Part shown: positions 36,348 to 45,592 of the stretch, in pieces
Layout of the letters: each line of letters starts with the position of its first letter
Numbering within the stretch: position 1 is the first letter of the stretch
Assembly: GCA_037189845.1 (NCBI GenBank)
Contig: JBBCIS010000008.1
Location: forward strand, 1 to 64,000
Reading direction: 5' to 3'
Length of the DNA stretch: 64,000 nucleotides
Source of the DNA: JAMLHH01 sp037189845
GTDB taxonomy: Bacteria; Bacteroidota; Bacteroidia; Chitinophagales; JADIYW01
Notes under the pieces: model-generated
The model's database searches: none
What the model saw: only the letters and a program-made list of their open reading frames with translations
What the model was told of the DNA's origin: nothing
Program-made: the position numbers and the translations under genes

Positions 36348-37475
36348 ATGCGTATTTATCTGGACAATGCTGCGACTACTGCTCTGCATCCTGAGGTGCT
36401 GGAGGCAATGATGCCGTATCTGACTGATTTTTATGGAAATCCTTCCTCACAGCATGGTGTTGGAAGAGAAGTGAGATCAGCAGTGGAAGCATCCAGAAAA
36501 ACAATCGCTCAGTCTATCAATGCTCAACCCGGAGATATTGTATTTACATCAGGGGGTACTGAGGCCAATAATACAATTCTGAAAGGAGCTGTAAGAGATT
36601 TGGGTGTAAAACATATTGTTATTTCGGCTATCGAGCATCATTGTGTATTACACACAGCGGAATATCTGGAGCATACAGGCCAGGTTAAGCTGACAATATT
36701 GCCCGTCAATGAATTAGGGCAGATCAATCTGACTGATCTGGAAAAGGTATTATCTGCTGCTACAGAAAAAGTATTGGTATCTGTTATGCATGCTAATAAT
36801 GAAATAGGTTCTCTTATAGATATAGATAAAGTTGCCCGGCTCTGTAAGTCTTATGATGCATTATTTCATTCGGATACAGTACAGACTTATGCCCATTATC
36901 CGATCGATGTACAGAAGACTCCGGTAGATTTCTTATCTGCTGCGGCCCATAAATTCCATGGCCCCAAAGGAGTAGGATTTTTCTACATGAGAAAAACTGC
37001 AAAAATTCATTCTCATATTCATGGAGGTGGTCAGGAAAGAAGCATGAGAGCCGGTACTGAAAATGTAGCAGGAATTGTAGGTATGGCAAAAGCTGCCAGC
37101 CTTGCTTATCAGAATCTGGAAAAAGACAAAAAGCATATTTCAGGGCTGAAATCCTATCTGATTGAGCGTATTCAAAAGGAGCTGCCCGGAGTAGAGTTTA
37201 ATGGAGCATACGATGAGAATACATTGTTTACAGTGTTGTCATTATCATTGCCACCTCATCAGATGGGAAGCCTGTTGCTTTTCCAGCTGGATATGCAGGG
37301 GATTTGTGTATCAGGAGGTAGTGCCTGCAGCAGCGGTGCAGCTATCGGTTCACACGTTATCGCATCTATCGGAAAGCCTGCAGACAGAATACCTTTGAGA
37401 TGTTCGTTTTCAAAATTTAATACCAAAGAAGATGTGGATGCTTTGGTAGCAGCCATAAAACAGCTTTACTCGTAA
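36348..37475 (+). CDS. Cysteine desulfurase
   Basis: This 375-residue class V aminotransferase-fold enzyme removes sulfur from cysteine for Fe-S clusters and tRNA thiolation. It shows YLDNAATT, the cofactor region SGGTEANN, the PLP-binding Lys in AAHKFHGPKG (about 201) and the catalytic Cys in SGGSACSSG (about 327). The Cys loop is long, as in group I (IscS/NifS type). No iscU-type scaffold gene is adjacent, so the exact role (IscS versus NifS) is open. It is transcribed after glmM with a 24-bp gap. Confidence 0.93.
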   Translation: MRIYLDNAATTALHPEVLEAMMPYLTDFYGNPSSQHGVGREVRSAVEASRKTIAQSINAQPGDIVFTSGGTEANNTILKGAVRDLGVKHIVISAIEHHCVLHTAEYLEHTGQVKLTILPVNELGQINLTDLEKVLSAATEKVLVSVMHANNEIGSLIDIDKVARLCKSYDALFHSDTVQTYAHYPIDVQKTPVDFLSAAAHKFHGPKGVGFFYMRKTAKIHSHIHGGGQERSMRAGTENVAGIVGMAKAASLAYQNLEKDKKHISGLKSYLIERIQKELPGVEFNGAYDENTLFTVLSLSLPPHQMGSLLLFQLDMQGICVSGGSACSSGAAIGSHVIASIGKPADRIPLRCSFSKFNTKEDVDALVAAIKQLYS

Positions 37476-37499
37476 TTTAATTTTACGAATTAGGAGCAA

Positions 37500-38954
37500 T
37501 TACTCAAGTTGCCTCAACGGAATATTAGATATTTTATTCAGGTTCGTTTTAGAATTTACCAGGATTTCTGACATGCCAAGCTCTTTGCCTGAAGGCAGAT
37601 TTACTTTCGAAAGTATAGATTCCAGGAATGGGAGCATACCGTTCAAATTTCTGGTTTTGATGAGGAAGTTCCAGACTGGTTCAAACTTTTTCCATCCACC
37701 CGTATAAAAGAAGTGTTTCAGCTTATGCTTATGAGATTCATGATTGAAGCTTGACTGAAAAATATTGAGCCAGCTGTAAAATTCTTTGTAAGCCCAGTCA
37801 TATCCGGTTTTTAATTCTTCGGCTGTCAGATTTTTAGTTTGGTACACCACATTTCTCGTATCGTACAAATCCCAGTTTCTCGTCAGGATGCGATTATCTT
37901 TTTCCATGTCTTTGAAAAGCTTAGTTCCCGGATATGGGGTCAATACATGAAAGGTAGAAGTGGTAATGGCATTTTTTACGCCCCACTCAACAGTTCTTTT
38001 GAATACGTCTTTATCGTCATCATCCAGCCCGAATACAAAGCTTCCATTGATCATAATACCTAATGAATGAAGCCGGTTGACTGCTTTGATATAATCTTTT
38101 TCCAGATTCTGCTTTTTATTGCTCTGTTTCAGATTGGCAGGGGAGAAAGTTTCAAATCCGACAAAAAGGCTTCTTAGTCCGGCTTCTGCAGCTTTTTCTA
38201 TCAGATTTCCCCGGAGTATAGAGTCGATGGTGGCTGCTCCCTGAAATGCCCTGTTCATCCCCTTCATTCCCTCAAACATTTCATCGGCAAATTTTGCATT
38301 CCCCAATAAGTGGTCATCCAGAAAATATAAATGTTTGCCCGGAAGTCTGTCAATTTCAGCCAAAGCATCATCTACTATTTGAGTATAAAATGATCTTCCG
38401 CCCTCAAAAAAGGCATCTTTGTAGCAAAAATCACAATGATGAGGACAACCTCTTGTGACAACAATAGAGTTAGGAACAAGATATCTGTCTCTCTTGATCA
38501 GATCTCTTCTTATCGGAGGTATTTTATCTAAAGTCCTGATACTTGAACTATACACCTTTTTAGGATTTTTATTTTTGAAGTCTCTCAGAAACTGCGGAAA
38601 GGTTTCTTCTCCCGGTCCCAGAAAAATTGTGTCAGCATGAGGTGCAGCTTCTTCAGGTAAGGAAGTGACATGCTGTCCGCCGAGAAGCACATATGCACCT
38701 TGCTTTCTGTAATGGTCAGCAATGCGATAAGCTCTGTATGCGTTTGTGATATATACCTGGATAATAACAAGATCAGGTGTGTCATTCAGGTCTGGTTTTT
38801 CCACATGTTGATCCTGAAGATCAATGTCGTCATCCGGTGATAGGTAAGCTGCTAAAGTTGCCAATCCTAAAGGCGGAAAGAGTGAATATTTGATGGGGCG
38901 CCAGAAGGGACTTTCAGCTTCTGCCAGAGCGGGGAGTATCATTTTTACTTTCAT
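37500..38954 (-). CDS. B12-binding radical SAM protein
   Basis: This 484-residue protein has an N-terminal cobalamin-binding (Rossmann-like) domain (about 1-135, e.g. LLGGQHVTSLPEEAAPHAD) and a radical SAM core. The iron-sulfur motif is C170-x3-C174-x2-C177 in TRGCPHHCDFC. GGQHVT and GPGEETF are the conserved turns of the B12 domain. The family resembles hopanoid C2-methylases (HpnP) and methyltransferases, and may methylate an unreactive carbon. The substrate is not evident. It converges with the desulfurase gene with 24 bp between. Confidence 0.85.
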   Translation of the reverse strand: MKVKMILPALAEAESPFWRPIKYSLFPPLGLATLAAYLSPDDDIDLQDQHVEKPDLNDTPDLVIIQVYITNAYRAYRIADHYRKQGAYVLLGGQHVTSLPEEAAPHADTIFLGPGEETFPQFLRDFKNKNPKKVYSSSIRTLDKIPPIRRDLIKRDRYLVPNSIVVTRGCPHHCDFCYKDAFFEGGRSFYTQIVDDALAEIDRLPGKHLYFLDDHLLGNAKFADEMFEGMKGMNRAFQGAATIDSILRGNLIEKAAEAGLRSLFVGFETFSPANLKQSNKKQNLEKDYIKAVNRLHSLGIMINGSFVFGLDDDDKDVFKRTVEWGVKNAITTSTFHVLTPYPGTKLFKDMEKDNRILTRNWDLYDTRNVVYQTKNLTAEELKTGYDWAYKEFYSWLNIFQSSFNHESHKHKLKHFFYTGGWKKFEPVWNFLIKTRNLNGMLPFLESILSKVNLPSGKELGMSEILVNSKTNLNKISNIPLRQLE

Positions 38955-39148
38955 ATTTACTGATAACTACTTTTTTAGATAATTATTAGTCAGATGATTT
39001 GCTCTGAAAGTAAATTAATATTTCTTAAGATTTTAATTTAACAGCGTTTGGTGAATTATTAAAAGCAATCGATGATCTTGTATTTTTAATTAGTGCTAAG
39101 TGATAAATGATCATTCTCACCAAAGATGTCTTTTCCCGATAACCGGGT

Positions 39149-39886
39149 TTAAATTCTTTCCTGAATCTGGGAAATCAGCTCTGTGAATTTAAACAGCTGT
39201 TTCTTGATAATATCAAACAACAGCGTAAAGACTAATATCGTACTGGCAATCCAGAGCGTTTTCAGACCGATCATACTATAGACAGCTCCGCCGATCAGTC
39301 CACCCAGAAAGAAGAAGCAGATGATTGTAAGCCGCAATTGGATAGATAGTCTGAGCTTGGTTTTTTTATGTGTGTTTCTGACAAAAAACAGTTGAGAAAC
39401 TTCTATTCCTAAATCTGTAAAAAGTCCTGTAAGGTGGCTTGTACGTACCACAGAATTAGATACCCTGGTGACCAGTGAGTTTTGTAATCCCATTGAAAAA
39501 AGCAGGATAAATGCTATCAGATCGGGTCCATAAGGCTTGTAAAAAGTATACGCACTACCTGCGACCAGCAATAACAAAGCTTCAATTGCTACCGGAACCG
39601 TATATCTGTAGGTATTATTGATCCTGGAAATAATTTCTACCAGAAAATTGGATACCAGAGAGCCAAAGAAAAAGGACATTACATAAAAGAAGAAGATTAG
39701 CGCCATGAAATAATCCGTATGGAGCAGCTCTTCCACAAAGAGAGCAAAATGTCCTGTGACATTCGTCGTGAATCTCTGTATGCTCAATAAGCTACAGACA
39801 TTAATCAACCCCGCTACGAAAGATAAAAATGTGGCTAACTGTAAATGATGCTGGTGATGATTAAAATGTCCGCGATTAGAAAACAT
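39149..39886 (-). CDS. YoaK/DUF1275 family membrane protein
   Basis: This 245-residue protein has about six membrane helices and the DUF1275 signature: FLSFVAGLINVCSLLSIQRFTTNVTG near the N-terminus, then GLQNSLVTRVSNSVVRTSHLTGLFTDLGI, containing two conserved Gly/Asn-rich loops. The N-terminus is His-rich (HFNHHQHHLQ). Function is unknown; a transport role is often suggested. ATG 39886 is preferred over TTG 39895. A TAATTTTG box ends 6 nt before that ATG. Confidence 0.85.
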   Translation of the reverse strand: MFSNRGHFNHHQHHLQLATFLSFVAGLINVCSLLSIQRFTTNVTGHFALFVEELLHTDYFMALIFFFYVMSFFFGSLVSNFLVEIISRINNTYRYTVPVAIEALLLLVAGSAYTFYKPYGPDLIAFILLFSMGLQNSLVTRVSNSVVRTSHLTGLFTDLGIEVSQLFFVRNTHKKTKLRLSIQLRLTIICFFFLGGLIGGAVYSMIGLKTLWIASTILVFTLLFDIIKKQLFKFTELISQIQERI

Positions 39887-39892
39887 AATTTT

Positions 39893-39900
39893 CAAAATTA
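39893..39900 (-). promoter_or_regulatory. -7 box (TAATTTTG) 6 nt before the YoaK-family ATG
   Basis: On the minus strand TAATTTTG fits TAnnTTTG and ends 6 nt before the ATG, so the transcript should be leaderless or nearly so. Confidence 0.4.
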
Positions 39901-40017
39901 CTGATATTCGTTGTATAATGCTTAGTAAAACATGTATTATTTCAGCAGCATTTTATGATAGGAAACAATAGAAATACTATGTATATAGTACTAGTAGACA
40001 AATATTTGAAATATTAG

Positions 40018-40025
40018 TATATTTG
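40018..40025 (+). promoter_or_regulatory. -7 box (TATATTTG) 6 nt before a start codon
   Basis: TATATTTG ends 6 nt before ATG 40032 of the T9SS cargo gene. The divergent YoaK gene shows the same geometry on the other strand. Confidence 0.4.
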
Positions 40026-40031
40026 ACATGT

Positions 40032-41273
40032 ATGCGTTTGTTGTTTGTTGTTATTTGTGTGTTAGCCTGTTCATATTCTGTTCAGGCGCAAAAATCGGGA
40101 TGCAGAGATCCCAAAGCCGGTAATTATGATTCCGGTGCAGTGGTCAATGATGGTTCCTGTGTTTATACCAATGTAAATTATATCCCTCAGAAAATTACAA
40201 ATCTACCTGCTCTGGTATCAGAAACTTCCGGGTTGTTTTACTGGAAAGAATTGTTGTGGTCTCATAATGACAGCGGGGGAGAAGCTGCCGTTTTTGCATT
40301 GGACCCTGTTACTGGTCAGGTGATTCGCAAAGTAGTAGTTGCCGGTGCGCAAAATGTGGATTGGGAAGATATTACTATAGATGACAGCTATGTTTATATT
40401 GCAGATATCGGGAACAATAACGGAAACAGGAGAGATTTGAAAATATATAAATTTCCCTTGAATGATCTTGAAAAAGATACAGCTCAGGCAGTTGCTATCA
40501 ATTTTTCTTATATCGATCAGGTAGATTTTAGCAATAGGCCCAATAAGAATGATTATGATGCAGAAGCGATCGTCAGTATTGGTGATAGCTTGTATATTTT
40601 TTCCAAAAACTGGGAAAGCGCCAAATGCCGGATTTATGCTTTGAGTAAGAATGAAGGTGATCAGGAAACAAGGCTGCTTCATGAATTTTTTACAAACGGA
40701 ATGATTACCGGAGCAGACTTTCAGGCCAGAGACAGCGTATTGGTGCTTTGTGGTTATAACATTGCTTTGCAGCCTTTTGTATGGATATTATGGGATTTTA
40801 CACAGGCTACTGTCTGGTCGGGAAATAAACGAAGGCTTAATCTGAATCTACCTTTTCATCAGATAGAAGGAATCGTTTGGAAAGAAGGTGGTAATTACTT
40901 TTTGACGAATGAAGAGTTTAAAAATATTTTTACCATCAATTCTGCCTTATTCAATATGAATATTTCTTCATGGGTAGATTCTTCCAATACCTATATTGAT
41001 GCTCCGGTATCTGTTAAAGAAGATACAACAGGAAAGATTTTCAGGATGTATCCTAATCCTTCTCAAAAAACAATGAATATAGAATGGGATAACTCCAGGC
41101 ATATCCAAACGATAGAAGTTTATGACCACAGTGGAAGGAACTCAGAGGTCTGGACCAGCTATCCGGCTCAGAATTCCAGGCAGATAGATGTCTCGCATCT
41201 GTTGCCGGGCACATACATCATGGTGCTTACCGGTGATACCGGTAGATATGTAGACAGATTTGTGGTGAAATGA
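40032..41273 (+). CDS. T9SS type A cargo protein
   Basis: This 413-residue secreted protein has a signal peptide (cleavage near SVQAQ), one copy of the GCRDPKAGNYD..NDGSCVY motif (an Asp/Cys motif common in Bacteroidota cell-surface proteins), and a body with beta-propeller-like repeats (SGLFYWKELLWSHNDSGGE, DIGNNNGNRRDLKIYKF). The type A sorting tail follows (RMYPNPSQKTMNIEW...LLPGTYIMVL...RFVVK). It should be exported by the type IX system. The function of the body is unknown. It abuts the convergent exonuclease gene with no spacer. Confidence 0.82.
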   Translation: MRLLFVVICVLACSYSVQAQKSGCRDPKAGNYDSGAVVNDGSCVYTNVNYIPQKITNLPALVSETSGLFYWKELLWSHNDSGGEAAVFALDPVTGQVIRKVVVAGAQNVDWEDITIDDSYVYIADIGNNNGNRRDLKIYKFPLNDLEKDTAQAVAINFSYIDQVDFSNRPNKNDYDAEAIVSIGDSLYIFSKNWESAKCRIYALSKNEGDQETRLLHEFFTNGMITGADFQARDSVLVLCGYNIALQPFVWILWDFTQATVWSGNKRRLNLNLPFHQIEGIVWKEGGNYFLTNEEFKNIFTINSALFNMNISSWVDSSNTYIDAPVSVKEDTTGKIFRMYPNPSQKTMNIEWDNSRHIQTIEVYDHSGRNSEVWTSYPAQNSRQIDVSHLLPGTYIMVLTGDTGRYVDRFVVK

Positions 41274-41849
41274 CTAAGGACGAATGATATTTAATTCTTT
41301 CAGTTTCCAGAAGCAATCTGCAGTTGCCTGAATGTCAGCCAACGCATTATGCGCATTGCCAAATCCTTTTTGGAATAGTTTCTTATGCAATTCTTCCAAT
41401 CGCGGCCATTTGTAGCCATAAGGCCCCGGAATAGCGCAATAGTTGACAGAAGACTGCATTGTACATAATTTTCTTTTCCCGGGAATGATATTTTCATAAT
41501 ACTTCCGGAGAAACTCAGCACCCACGATCTTTTCGTCGAAAGATATATTATGAGCTATCAGCAGAGACGATCGGGAGATTTGTTGATGCAGCTCCTCCAG
41601 TACTCCTTGCAGGGGAACTCCTTCGTCTAAAGCCCGCTCAGTAGTAATACCATGTACTCTGGATGCTTCCACAGGAATTTTAAATCCTTCCGGTTGAATG
41701 ATATATTCCTGCGTTTGGATATGCTGACCATTTGTATCATACAGAATATATCCTATCTGGATCATTCTTGGCCAGTTGTTGAGATCTGTTACCGGAGCTT
41801 TCCAGTTTTTGGGTAAGCCTGTTGTTTCTGTATCGAAAAAAAAGTACAT
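41274..41849 (-). CDS. DnaQ-like 3'-5' exonuclease
   Basis: This 191-residue DEDDh exonuclease is of the DNA polymerase III epsilon type. Exo I is FFDTETTGLP (D6, E8), Exo II IAHNISFDEKIVG and Exo III HNALADIQAT with the general-base His. It is too short to be a proofreading subunit with a polymerase-binding tail, so it may act alone in DNA or RNA trimming. It is upstream of no clear partner; the unknown gene at 41863 is 13 bp away on the same strand. Confidence 0.85.
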   Translation of the reverse strand: MYFFFDTETTGLPKNWKAPVTDLNNWPRMIQIGYILYDTNGQHIQTQEYIIQPEGFKIPVEASRVHGITTERALDEGVPLQGVLEELHQQISRSSLLIAHNISFDEKIVGAEFLRKYYENIIPGKRKLCTMQSSVNYCAIPGPYGYKWPRLEELHKKLFQKGFGNAHNALADIQATADCFWKLKELNIIRP

Positions 41850-41862
41850 GAACTAAATAATT

Positions 41863-42384
41863 TTAAAAATGAAAATCCAGCCACTCATCAGATTGTAGCG
41901 GATGATCGTTTTTATCTTCAATATGCGTTTCAAAAATAATTTGTAAAGCAGGTGTGAGTAAATAGCAACCTAATTCATCGTCTTTGTTGACCAGATAAAA
42001 TCTGTCAGATGTTTCAGGATCTGTAATGATGATCTTGTTGACAGCGTCAATGATATCAGCAATCCGGTTTTTATAGTTTCTGGATCTGGGGATCTCAAGA
42101 TCAGAAATCTCAATGCCCATTTGTGATAATACAGCTTCAATTTCTTCCAGAAAGTAAGGAATGAAATCTCTGTCCATAACTGACAGGTGATCTATCATGT
42201 AATATCTTAATTCTTTACCCGTGCTCATAAGTACTTCATCCAGAGTCGGATTCAGACATTGGGTTTTAAAGCCGAACCAAAGATCTTCTTTCAGCTCATC
42301 CAGATCAGCGGGATCAGCATATTTAAAGTAACCTAAATCTTCCATCTGGACGATCAGCTGATTGATGTACGCTTCGTTATACAT
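41863..42384 (-). CDS. Hypothetical protein (unrecognised)
   Basis: This 173-residue soluble, acidic protein has mixed helices and strands (e.g. VQMEDLGYFKYADPADLDELKEDL, EAVLSQMGIEISDLEIPRSRNYKNR). I do not recognise the family. It has no signal peptide or membrane segment, so it is likely cytoplasmic. It sits between the exonuclease and nhaA on the same strand. Confidence 0.55.
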   Translation of the reverse strand: MYNEAYINQLIVQMEDLGYFKYADPADLDELKEDLWFGFKTQCLNPTLDEVLMSTGKELRYYMIDHLSVMDRDFIPYFLEEIEAVLSQMGIEISDLEIPRSRNYKNRIADIIDAVNKIIITDPETSDRFYLVNKDDELGCYLLTPALQIIFETHIEDKNDHPLQSDEWLDFHF

Positions 42385-42394
42385 AGATGAGTCA

Positions 42395-43735
42395 TTATAA
42401 TGTATGATCAGTATCTTCTGCGATCAAGGACAGATATATATATCCTGCAACTCCTCCAATAACTGATGCCGCAAAAATACCTATTTTAGCCTGATTCAGA
42501 TATAAAGGATCAGTAAAAGCCAGCGATGAGACAAAAATAGACATTGTAAACCCGATAGAAGCTAATAAACCTATTCCGATCAGATTTTTTAAATTCATTC
42601 CTTTCGGGAGTTTTCCTATTCCAAGCTTTACTAATAAGAATGTAAACCCGGTAACACCTGTTACTTTCCCAGCCAGTAGTCCTAAAGCAACTCCGATGGT
42701 AATATTCGTAGAGAATAGTGTTTCTAAATCAATGTTCAGCGCTATTCCTGCATTCGCAATCGCAAAGACGGGCAGAATGAAAAACGTGTTGACCGGATGT
42801 AGCATATGCACCAGCTTCTGTAGTGGAGGTATCGCAAGCGCTGTTGATTTTTGGATGCTTTCCAGGATAATCAGCTGTTCTTCTTTGAGTGTCGGAATTT
42901 TGTCCTCCGGATCAATACATTCAAAATCTTTCAGCTTCTTTTGGATATCCTCCAGATAGTCTTTCTCTTTAAGGCGAACATTTGCAGGAATGGCAAATGC
43001 TGCAAGGACGGCAGCAATAGTAGCATGAACACCGGACAATAAAAATGCTGTCCATACTCCGCCGATACCTAAAACTGCGTAAAAAAGTACGTTTCTTATC
43101 CCCAGCTTGTTTCCCGCAAGCATAATGGCAAAAAATGAAAATCCCAGCAGCAGATTGACAAAAGAAATATCAGAAGAGTAAAAAAAAGCAATCACCAGCA
43201 CTGCTCCCAGATCATCGACTATAGCCAGTGCAAGTAAGAATATTTTCAGACTGACTGGGACCTTTTTACCTAAAAACATCAGGACTCCCAGTGCAAAAGC
43301 GATATCAGTCGCCATTGGAATTCCCCATCCGCTATGAGTATTAGGGTTTCCATTGAGTGAAAGATATATAGCCGCAGGCACTATCATTCCTCCTATAGCT
43401 GCAGCAATGGGTAAAATAGCTTTTCCGGGCTGGGAAAGTTCACCGCTGACAATTTCTTTTTTTAATTCAAGACCTATTACGAAAAAGAAAACGGCCATCA
43501 ATCCATCGTTGATCCAATGATGCAGATTATATTCCAGATAAGTTTTACCATTAAAATGAAAGCCGAAAGTATTTTCAAAAAAATGATGATAAGCCTCTTG
43601 CAATGGAGAATTGGCAAGAATAATGGCAATAATTACACTTAAAAATAAGACGATACCTCCGGTTTTTTCATGATGGATGATGTGCTGAAATGGTGCGGAT
43701 ATTTTTTCTATAGGTGTTTTCTTTCCGGTATGCAT
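42395..43735 (-). CDS. nhaA: Na+/H+ antiporter NhaA
   Basis: This 446-residue integral membrane protein has about twelve helices. The NhaA hallmark region reads AIVDDLGAVLVIAFFY (the two aspartates that bind Na+ and Li+), preceded by MATDIAFALGVL and GLELKKEIVSGELS. It expels Na+ in exchange for protons to control cytoplasmic pH and salt. ATG 43735 gives the normal N-terminus; a 66-residue upstream extension is not supported. Confidence 0.93.
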   Translation of the reverse strand: MHTGKKTPIEKISAPFQHIIHHEKTGGIVLFLSVIIAIILANSPLQEAYHHFFENTFGFHFNGKTYLEYNLHHWINDGLMAVFFFVIGLELKKEIVSGELSQPGKAILPIAAAIGGMIVPAAIYLSLNGNPNTHSGWGIPMATDIAFALGVLMFLGKKVPVSLKIFLLALAIVDDLGAVLVIAFFYSSDISFVNLLLGFSFFAIMLAGNKLGIRNVLFYAVLGIGGVWTAFLLSGVHATIAAVLAAFAIPANVRLKEKDYLEDIQKKLKDFECIDPEDKIPTLKEEQLIILESIQKSTALAIPPLQKLVHMLHPVNTFFILPVFAIANAGIALNIDLETLFSTNITIGVALGLLAGKVTGVTGFTFLLVKLGIGKLPKGMNLKNLIGIGLLASIGFTMSIFVSSLAFTDPLYLNQAKIGIFAASVIGGVAGYIYLSLIAEDTDHTL

Positions 43736-43871
43736 AGAGTGGCTTTTAAATAAAAGTTGCAGGAAAATGTCCGGAATGAAGATAAGAGATTTTCTTGCCA
43801 AAGTTTTAAATACGATACAATACAAAAATGTGTTGAATCCTATAAAAGCTGTATTTTTAGAAAAAAAACAG

Positions 43872-44672
43872 ATGAATAAACTGCTTTTAGTATTTGTGCT
43901 TCTTTGTTGTACTACTCTTAGCGCACAAACCATTCAATTAGATCAATTGAAAGCAGATACTGTAAACGTAGATGATAAGAATACTATTTTTTCTTTGCCT
44001 TATGATATAGCTGATGTTAACAGTGCCAACCGTTATTTTTCTGATGCCAACTATCAATATAAAAAGGGCAATCTTCTAAACGCAGCAAGCCTGATGAAGA
44101 CTGCTATTAAAAAGCAGCCCAATCGTTATGAATATCATCATTTGCAGGCTTATATCCTGATGGAATTAGGTGATCACAAAGGAGCTGTCAGCCATGCTGA
44201 AAAAGCGTTGAAGCTCCATCCTGACGACTGGAAAATGTTGTATTGCCTGGCTTTGACCAAATATGCGGCAAAAGATTTTCTCGGCTCCAGCATTGAATAC
44301 AGCAGAGCAATAGAACTCGACCCGGCACAATTTTTATTGTATGAAGGACGTGCTTATGCTAAATCTCAGCTCAATGACCCTCTGGGAGCATTTAATGATT
44401 TCAATCTCGCTGTTATGATCAGACCTACTTATATTAAAGCATATCAGGGAAGAGGAATGATGAACTATAAGCTGGGTAAATATCACGATGCTATGCTGGA
44501 CTTTTCAAGCGTGTTGCTGCGTGAGCCTGAAAACGCTACAGCGTTGTATTACAGAGGTGTCAGCCGGAAAATGCTGGGAGATATGATCAATGCCTGTCAG
44601 GATTTTGAGAAATCTTCCAAATTAGGAATGCCTGAGGCTTTTAAAGAGTTAAAGAACAGCTGTTCAAGATAG
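43872..44672 (+). CDS. Tetratricopeptide repeat protein with signal peptide
   Basis: This 266-residue exported protein has a signal peptide (cleavage near TLSAQ) and about six TPR units (e.g. YKKGNLLNAASLMKTAIKK, GDHKGAVSHAEKALKLHP, LNDPLGAFNDFNLAVMIRP). TPR solenoids are protein-protein docking surfaces; the partner is unknown. ATG 43872 starts the signal peptide; a longer reading through nhaA's upstream region is unlikely. It is followed one base later by the alpha/beta hydrolase gene, so an operon is likely. Confidence 0.8.
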   Translation: MNKLLLVFVLLCCTTLSAQTIQLDQLKADTVNVDDKNTIFSLPYDIADVNSANRYFSDANYQYKKGNLLNAASLMKTAIKKQPNRYEYHHLQAYILMELGDHKGAVSHAEKALKLHPDDWKMLYCLALTKYAAKDFLGSSIEYSRAIELDPAQFLLYEGRAYAKSQLNDPLGAFNDFNLAVMIRPTYIKAYQGRGMMNYKLGKYHDAMLDFSSVLLREPENATALYYRGVSRKMLGDMINACQDFEKSSKLGMPEAFKELKNSCSR

Positions 44673-44673
44673 C

Positions 44674-45516
44674 ATGAAGATTCATCAGTTAGAGATACCG
44701 GGTAGTGACGGTGAACGTATTCAATTGAAATATCTCATACCTGATGCGATAATTTCTGATACGCCGGTCATTGTTTCACATGGATTCAAAGGCTTTATGG
44801 ATTGGGGACATTTCCCTTTAGTCGGAGAGAAGATTGCTGAAAGAGGACATGTTGTCATCATGTTCAATTATTCTCATAATGGTACTTCTTCTGAATCTCC
44901 TTCGGATTTTGTTCGATTGGATTTGTTTGCAAAAAATACCTATAGCAGGGAGCTGTTTGATTTGGGTAAAGTGCTGGATGAAACGGAACAATCGGAGTTG
45001 CTGAAATCCTCAGGTGTGAACGGAAAATCTGTAATTCTGGTGGGTCATAGCAGAGGTGGAGGTATTGCAATTGCCAAAGCTGCTGAAGATGCCAGGATTC
45101 AAAAATTGATTACATGGGCCTCTATAGGTTCATTCGGTGCATTTTTCGGCCAGAATAAAGACATGCTTGAACAATGGAAATCAGAAGGAGTCATGTACAC
45201 GTATAATGCACGTACGGGACAGCAGATGCCACTGAATTATAGCCTGTATGAAGATGCATTATTACATCCTGAATTGAATATTTCTGCAGCTGCTTCTAAA
45301 ATTAATATCCCCTGGCTCATTATTCACGGTGAGGATGACCCTACTGTTCCTGTTGCAGTGGCACATCATTTGAAATCAATTCAGCCCGATGCAACGCTGT
45401 TTGTTATGGAAGGAGCACATCACAATTTTGGCGGCAAGCATCCTTTGGATGAAAGTGCTGATTTTGAGCAGATTGAGCTTTTAGCTGAAAAAACGATTGA
45501 GTTTATAGAAAAGTAA
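44674..45516 (+). CDS. Alpha/beta hydrolase
   Basis: This 280-residue hydrolase has the fold's nucleophile elbow GHSRGGGIA (Ser about 130), the acid in HGEDDPTVP and the His in EGAHHNFGGK. An N-terminal VSHGFKGF provides the oxyanion hole. It is probably an esterase or peptidase-like hydrolase; no substrate can be given. It has no signal peptide. The TPR gene lies directly upstream. Confidence 0.85.
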   Translation: MKIHQLEIPGSDGERIQLKYLIPDAIISDTPVIVSHGFKGFMDWGHFPLVGEKIAERGHVVIMFNYSHNGTSSESPSDFVRLDLFAKNTYSRELFDLGKVLDETEQSELLKSSGVNGKSVILVGHSRGGGIAIAKAAEDARIQKLITWASIGSFGAFFGQNKDMLEQWKSEGVMYTYNARTGQQMPLNYSLYEDALLHPELNISAAASKINIPWLIIHGEDDPTVPVAVAHHLKSIQPDATLFVMEGAHHNFGGKHPLDESADFEQIELLAEKTIEFIEK

Positions 45517-45558
45517 AATACTTTCGGGGTAAATGAAATTTATCCCTTATCAGATTTA

Positions 45559-45592
45559 GTCAGTAATTTTAAGCCTGAGAAAAATTACTGAC
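45559..45592. terminator. Hairpin between convergent genes
   Basis: GTCAGTAATTTT (45559-45570) pairs perfectly with AAAATTACTGAC (45581-45592), a 12-bp stem with a 10-nt loop. It overlaps the stop codon of the minus-strand gene at 45585. No long T-run follows, so bidirectional termination is likely but unproven. Confidence 0.5.
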
